Source: Drosophila miranda
Taxonomy: Eukaryota; Arthropoda; Insecta; Diptera; Drosophilidae
Assembly (NCBI RefSeq): GCF_003369915.1
Contig: NC_046677.1
Coordinates: forward strand, 10,354,001 to 10,418,000
Direction of reading: 5' to 3'
Length of the DNA stretch: 64,000 nt
Part shown: positions 61,406 through 64,000 of the stretch, piece by piece
Layout of the letters: every line of letters starts with the position of its first letter
Position numbering within the stretch: position 1 is the first letter of the stretch
Program-made: the position numbers and the translations under genes
Notes under the pieces: generated by a model
Told to the model about the DNA's origin: nothing
What the model saw: the letters and a program-made list of their open reading frames with translations, nothing else
Databases searched by the model: none

Positions 61406-63418
61406 GCGCAACCACCAGGCCACGCCACACATTGCCTGTCAATCTGTAGAATCCACTTTGCAGCAGACACAGAGACCAGCAGCGGCATTCATTCGAAGAG
61501 ACAGTCAGACAGGCAGACCCATCCAGATCCACGACAAACCCGCCTCTCTTTTTAGCCAGGTGAAAAGAAAAGAGACTTCTTTCTGTGGGCCCGCATCTTG
61601 GCCCGATCCCCTTCAATTTTTTTGATGATGCTGCCGCCTCCTGCCTTTTGTCTTTGCTGCAAGTTCCAGAGTTCCACCAGAGTTCTTTTTAGTACAAATT
61701 CCAGTTAATCTCGACCGACAGATAGTCAGACCGACAGACAGACAGACAGACAGACAGTAAAATGTATTTTGTTTATCTGCAACGTGCTCATCACGCGTCG
61801 TTTTTGTGGCTTTACTTTAGTGCCCCACACTGCCATAAAGGGTTAATGATGCCTCCCTCTGTCTCCGCCTCCCTCCCTCTATCCACCTTCTACTCTGTCG
61901 TTCTGTCGATTTGTGGCTCCTCTCTCCGTGTGGCTCTGTACTTGAGTGTTTTTTAAGTGCTGCATGTCCATAAACTCAGACAGCATCAGAAATTATTACA
62001 AACCAAAGCAAAGCGAAAATAAAATGCATCTTTCAGGTTTGATTTCTGCCACGTAAATCAATGGCGGGGAAATTGACATGTCTGATATTGTACACTAATT
62101 ACGGGGCCGAAAAAGGGGGACATGGCGTACTTCCTGCCCCCAAAAATTCCAAAACAAAGGCCAGAAAGAAAATCAAATAAAACTAAACTTTGACTGGGGG
62201 AAAACTACCAGTTTTTGTGCATTTAATTAGCTCTCTGCCGCTCGTCTGCTCTTTCTTCAGTCAGAGATATCATCATCATCATCATTCGACTGTCAAAACC
62301 ATTAAACGGTTGCCAGAGCTCCACTCCAATCCACGGAAGATCTTTTATCGGGCTTAAAAGGCGCTAGCCCTACACCAAATATTTTCTACACTGCTCGCTA
62401 GATATGCAAAATAAGTAGGTATATACATCCACCGATTTGTTTGCCTTTTGTTTCTGGTATTTGTTGATGATCCAACTGTTTGTGTCATAACATAAATTTC
62501 CCCCCTCCATGGAGTGGGGGGGGGGGGGTAAAAGTTTTCGATTTTATTGACTCCCGTCTTATCGGCCCTCTAATGAAGTTGTCTATAAAATTAGCAATTA
62601 AATGAACACGCTCGAGAGGGAAGCGGCAGCCATTGTAGATAAGCCGCCCCACCGCCCCGCCGTCGTGGGGCAGCTTTGGGTTAAACGGATAATGAGCTGG
62701 AAGCCGCAGCAAGAGGGAGGGGGAGATGCCCAAGCGGTGTAATCTAAAAAGCAGATCTTTAGCACATATCAAGATGATGGCAGGAGCGGGTTTTTGCTTC
62801 AAAAGGGGTTCCAAAACCGATTTTTGGGTTGGTATTTATTTACAGAAACTATTGTGGCGCCTTTAGTTTTAAATTTACCAACCTTGAAACGTTGTGGAAT
62901 CATTAAGGGGCGTATTATCTACCTAAATACCAAAAATCATTAAGATTAAATGACATTTGTAAAAAAACATCTAGGGTAGAGCTTGGTAGTATAATTAGTC
63001 CCGATATTTCAAAATTATTTACCCAAAATCATCAAGATTTTAGTATTATTACATACAAGGCTGCTTAACACACTTTTACAGATTATTTTCATTCATTAAG
63101 AGTGCTCTTTTTTTGGATTAAATCAATCTTTAGTCCCGAGACCACTTTCTATGGCCCACACTCTAGTATTTGCTGTGGCTTTTCTTTCAGTTCTCAGCAT
63201 TTATTTTCCCTTAACCCGAACAACCTCTCTAACCTCGCTGAACCTTCTCCAATCAGGAAACTCTTTCGCCTCTGCCACATCTTTCTCTTTGGCTGGTGGG
63301 AGCGAGACTTACCTTGCATGTTGAGGACCCACAAAGCCCGTGTCATGGGCCGAGCTTGCTGTGATTTGAGCATCTGTTATGGCTCCCGACTCCATGCCCA
63401 GAGGCACATTGCATGTGG
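45667..63418 (-). CDS. smal: Discoidin domain receptor-like protein without kinase (smoke alarm-like), 5' end missing
   Basis: Ten coding exons encode at least 697 aa up to the first stop at 46291-46293, and 207 more if that stop is read through. Numbering from the first residue in the window: an F5/8 type C (discoidin) domain at about 1-161, bounded by C2 and the Cys of EIVGCPWE; a second discoidin-like domain of the DDR type at about 162-337; a Gly/Ser-rich linker at 338-412; one transmembrane helix at about 429-451, followed by RTKRAR; then a cytoplasmic tail with a Pro-rich stretch (RRTPPPPLSSIFPRPP), several Tyr and a poly-Ala run. This is the DDR ectodomain layout, and such proteins bind collagen or matrix at the cell surface. 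No tyrosine-kinase exon is present on either strand downstream. Flies have two DDR-like genes, Ddr (with kinase) and smal; the missing kinase points to smal, from memory. The signal peptide and start lie beyond 64000. Confidence 0.85.
46291..46775 (-). CDS. smal: smal-like gene, last coding exon up to the first stop
   Basis: The acceptor CACACAG precedes 46775. The exon completes an Asp codon and reads VPEGGYAVPHMQDY. It holds the Pro-rich segment, two adjacent Tyr (EKYYATTAIF), Ser/Gly-rich parts and nine Ala in a row, and ends YNFRSYPDNL before UAG. Confidence 0.85.
46991..47129 (-). CDS. smal: smal-like gene, cytoplasmic exon
   Basis: The acceptor CCCTTTCAG precedes 47129, and the donor after 46991 is GTGTGT (weaker than the others). 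The exon encodes ASVDDNDSIGKNSLYHEPFN...MTPDYTG, with Tyr residues that could be phosphorylated. Phase matches both neighbours. Confidence 0.85.
47698..47930 (-). CDS. smal: smal-like gene, transmembrane exon
   Basis: The acceptor CCATTGCAG precedes 47930, and the donor is AAG|GTGAGA. It encodes the extracellular APRPIDQEPNDANF, a hydrophobic helix of about 23 residues (IGVVIVVLTTIIILL...), the stop-transfer RTKRAR, and NVLDAFQYSFNPNT. Confidence 0.9.
48070..48294 (-). CDS. smal: smal-like gene, Gly-rich juxtamembrane exon
   Basis: The acceptor CTTTGCAG precedes 48294, and the donor is CAGT|GTAAGT. It encodes a polar, Gln/Asn-rich then Gly-rich linker between the ectodomain and the membrane exon (PAMGNFTDEQEQ... 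to KYSNGPQ). Its low-complexity character suits an alternatively spliced spacer, though that is not shown here. Confidence 0.8.
48969..49570. repeat. About 122-bp tandem repeat, five copies, within an intron
   Basis: Units start at about 48969, 49091, 49213, 49334 and 49433, the fourth unit being about 20 bp shorter. A partial sixth begins near 49556. The shared core is GTCGTATCTC, CATATATCATGAGTTATCAT, then a GCTATAATAGTT-like word. Copies differ by roughly 15-25% by eye, so the array is old. It lies in the 4-kb intron between the exons at 48294 and 52318. Confidence 0.88.
52318..52525 (-). CDS. smal: smal-like gene, end of the second discoidin-like domain
   Basis: The acceptor CTTTGTAG precedes 52525, and the donor is CCG|GTGAGT. 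It encodes VFVHAKVFFSIGGRYFSGEP...YLKINLYFAVKWIMLSEISF, the closing strands of the DDR-type second domain. Confidence 0.9.
52739..52878 (-). CDS. smal: smal-like gene, second discoidin-like domain, middle exon
   Basis: The acceptor CCGTACAG precedes 52878, and the donor is CAG|GTGAGT. It encodes YEWIGWRNDTPG...VEIVFEFDTVRNFSAIVLHTNN, a pattern highly typical of DDR family ectodomains. NDT and NFS are potential N-glycosylation sites. Confidence 0.92.
54718..54897 (-). CDS. smal: smal-like gene, start of the second discoidin-like domain
   Basis: The acceptor CTTTCGCAG precedes 54897, and the donor is AGG|GTAAGT. It encodes EGIVSYSIPKG...DLSDKTYDG...GLGQLVDGQKGKDNF, which matches the DDR region just after the discoidin domain. 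Confidence 0.92.
55968..56000. repeat. Short tandem repeat of GGGACACA
   Basis: Four tandem copies of an 8- to 10-bp unit (GACACGGGGACACAGGGACA...), in an intron of the receptor gene. Confidence 0.6.
56785..56990. repeat. Dispersed repeat, copies 2 and 3 in tandem
   Basis: Copy 2 (56785-56840) reads GATAGCCATTATCT, TATACCAAAAATCATTATAATCGG and GCATTATTTTTA. Copy 3 (56896-56990) reads TGAAACTTGG, ATAGCTATAATCTATC, CGCCAAAATTCATTAAAATCG. They share the word order of the 45.0-kb copy. Confidence 0.6.
59021..59168 (-). CDS. smal: smal-like gene, discoidin domain, third exon
   Basis: The acceptor CTCTCCACAG precedes 59168, and the donor is GAAG|GTGAGT. It encodes ILPGNINTYSEVEN...FASKIRIYPYGQYDRTVCLR and EIVGCPWE, the last strands and closing Cys of the F5/8C fold. 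Confidence 0.93.
59234..59465 (-). CDS. smal: smal-like gene, discoidin domain, second exon
   Basis: The acceptor TTTCCGCCGCAG precedes 59465, and the donor is GAG|GTAAGT. It encodes the core: NGGAWCPKHMV, EYLQVDLLQTHVITAVRTQG and the strand YVLEYWRPGFDKWQRW. These are hallmark F5/8C motifs. Confidence 0.95.
60180..60431 (-). other. Small intronic frame of unknown status
   Basis: A genuine ATG (60431) opens 83 codons on the minus strand, in the intron between exons 1 and 2 of the receptor gene. The middle is charged and helix-like (LARKECKILEYLQHKVRKEM), without simple repeats. There is no TATA box or clear splice acceptor, and no family is recognised. Confidence 0.2.
61371..61402. repeat. 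(CT)n microsatellite
   Basis: A pure CT run, seen directly, in the first large intron of the receptor gene. Confidence 0.85.
61728..61758. repeat. (GACA)n tetranucleotide repeat
   Basis: About seven tandem GACA units, seen directly. Confidence 0.85.
62884..63040. repeat. Dispersed repeat, copies 4 and 5, decayed
   Basis: Copy 4 (62884-62950) reads TGAAACGTTG, GTATTATCTACC, ATACCAAAAATCATTAAGAT. Copy 5 (62979-63040) reads AGCTTGGTAGTATAATTAGTC, then ACCCAAAATCATCAAGATTTTA. The word order matches the copies at 45.0 and 56.8 kb. Confidence 0.5.
63313..63418 (-). CDS. smal: smal-like gene, first discoidin exon in the window
   Basis: The acceptor CTTGTTTCAG precedes 63418, and the donor is CAAG|GTAAGT. 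It encodes TCNVPLGMESGAITDAQITA...GPQHA, the classic start of a discoidin domain, including the first Cys. Because the exon starts in phase with 2 nt of a split codon, at least one upstream coding exon lies to the right. Confidence 0.93.
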
Positions 63419-63429
63419 CTGAAACAAGA

Positions 63430-64000
63430 GAGATAATTTTTGAAATTTAAACAAGAAAGAAACACTTTAATTAATGTTGATGTTTGTGTGGAGCATCGCC
63501 CATATAAGTATAGAATGCACTACACTACTGGCAGTCCATCCGATCTTCCCGATGGAAGCAAGCAACGCCCATCGAATCTATCAAAATAAGTGAAGCGTCA
63601 ATTTGACTTTTTTGACATTTGCTTTTGGTTTTGCTTTTGCTTTTGGTTCTGGGAGATGGAGACGCCCAGCGGCCCTATCGCTTTCCCAGGGAGATCTCTG
63701 GGAGCCCTCTGCTCGCTTATGAATGCATCTCTATACTCATTTTGAATAAACCAAGCACTTAATCATTGCCAAAGTCAACTCCTGGACCAGGGACTGGCAG
63801 AACGTCAACTACTTTACTTAATTTATTGCCTACCAATTGCATTTGGCAGAGAGAGAGTGAGTGAGGCATCCTGCCTTCAGCCTGCTGCCTTCTGCCTTCT
63901 GCCTTTGAAGATATGGTAGTCCAGAGGCAGACCCGTCCTCCATCTCCTCTCCCATCTCTCGAAGTACGTCTGACAGTCGCCTGCTGACATTTTCGCCAGA
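63430..64000. other. smal: Upstream intron of the receptor gene
   Basis: No exon is seen here. The signal-peptide exon and promoter must be beyond the window edge. Confidence 0.6.

Noticed and set aside
1..64000. CRISPR arrays, integrated viruses, or transposase and reverse-transcriptase genes
   Set aside because: No regularly spaced repeats with unique spacers, and no frame with transposase, integrase, polymerase or capsid motifs. The repeats found are tandem or dispersed non-coding DNA.

Overview
The window looks like nuclear DNA of a fruit fly (Drosophila). Introns of 57-58 bp with GTRAGT donors, TATA/initiator promoters, opa-like CAG/GCN runs, A/T-rich intergenic DNA and arthropod gene families all point that way. 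The many C- or G-run tracts and dispersed degenerate repeats would suit the obscura group, but that is a guess. There are no prokaryotic features, CRISPR arrays, rRNA or convincing tRNA genes.

Layout. (1) 1-11.8 kb holds no gene I can support: simple repeats, two A/T-rich tracts, a possible Ala/Pro-rich exon fragment at 3.1 kb and a 38-bp tandem duplication at 11.65 kb. (2) 11.8-21.6 kb is a cluster of four complete UDP-glycosyltransferase genes, called A to D here (A minus, B minus, C plus, D minus). Each has two exons with one phase-2 intron at the same site, a signal peptide, a C-terminal membrane anchor and a KxKxx ER-retrieval tail. GATA motifs crowd the upstream regions. Sequence similarity is mosaic: exon 2 of C is closest to B, but the first half of exon 1 of C is nearly identical to D, which suggests gene conversion. 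(3) 21.8-42 kb is gene-poor. It has A/T-rich repetitive DNA, an unexplained GC-rich island (33 kb), a three-copy 133-bp tandem repeat (38.3-38.7 kb), and a small TATA-headed reading frame without a start codon (25.8-26.1 kb). (4) 42-64 kb is the 3' two-thirds of a minus-strand discoidin-domain-receptor-like gene, probably smoke alarm (smal). It has ten coding exons, running from the discoidin domain through a second discoidin-like domain and a linker to one transmembrane helix and a Pro/Ser/Gly/Ala-rich tail. No kinase domain is present. Its first exon(s) lie beyond the right edge.

The most notable observation is at the end of that gene. The reading frame stops at a UAG (46291-46293) and then stays open in the same frame for 207 more codons to a UGA (45667-45669), with protein-like sequence and a good splice donor just after the second stop. 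This is a strong candidate for programmed stop-codon readthrough. Other findings are a dispersed repeat family in and beside the receptor gene, a 122-bp tandem array in one of its introns, and a possibly shared element downstream of each minus-strand UGT gene.

The UGTs would conjugate small lipophilic compounds in the ER lumen, probably in gut or fat body given the GATA sites. The receptor-like protein would act at the cell surface. Nothing suggests the two loci work together.
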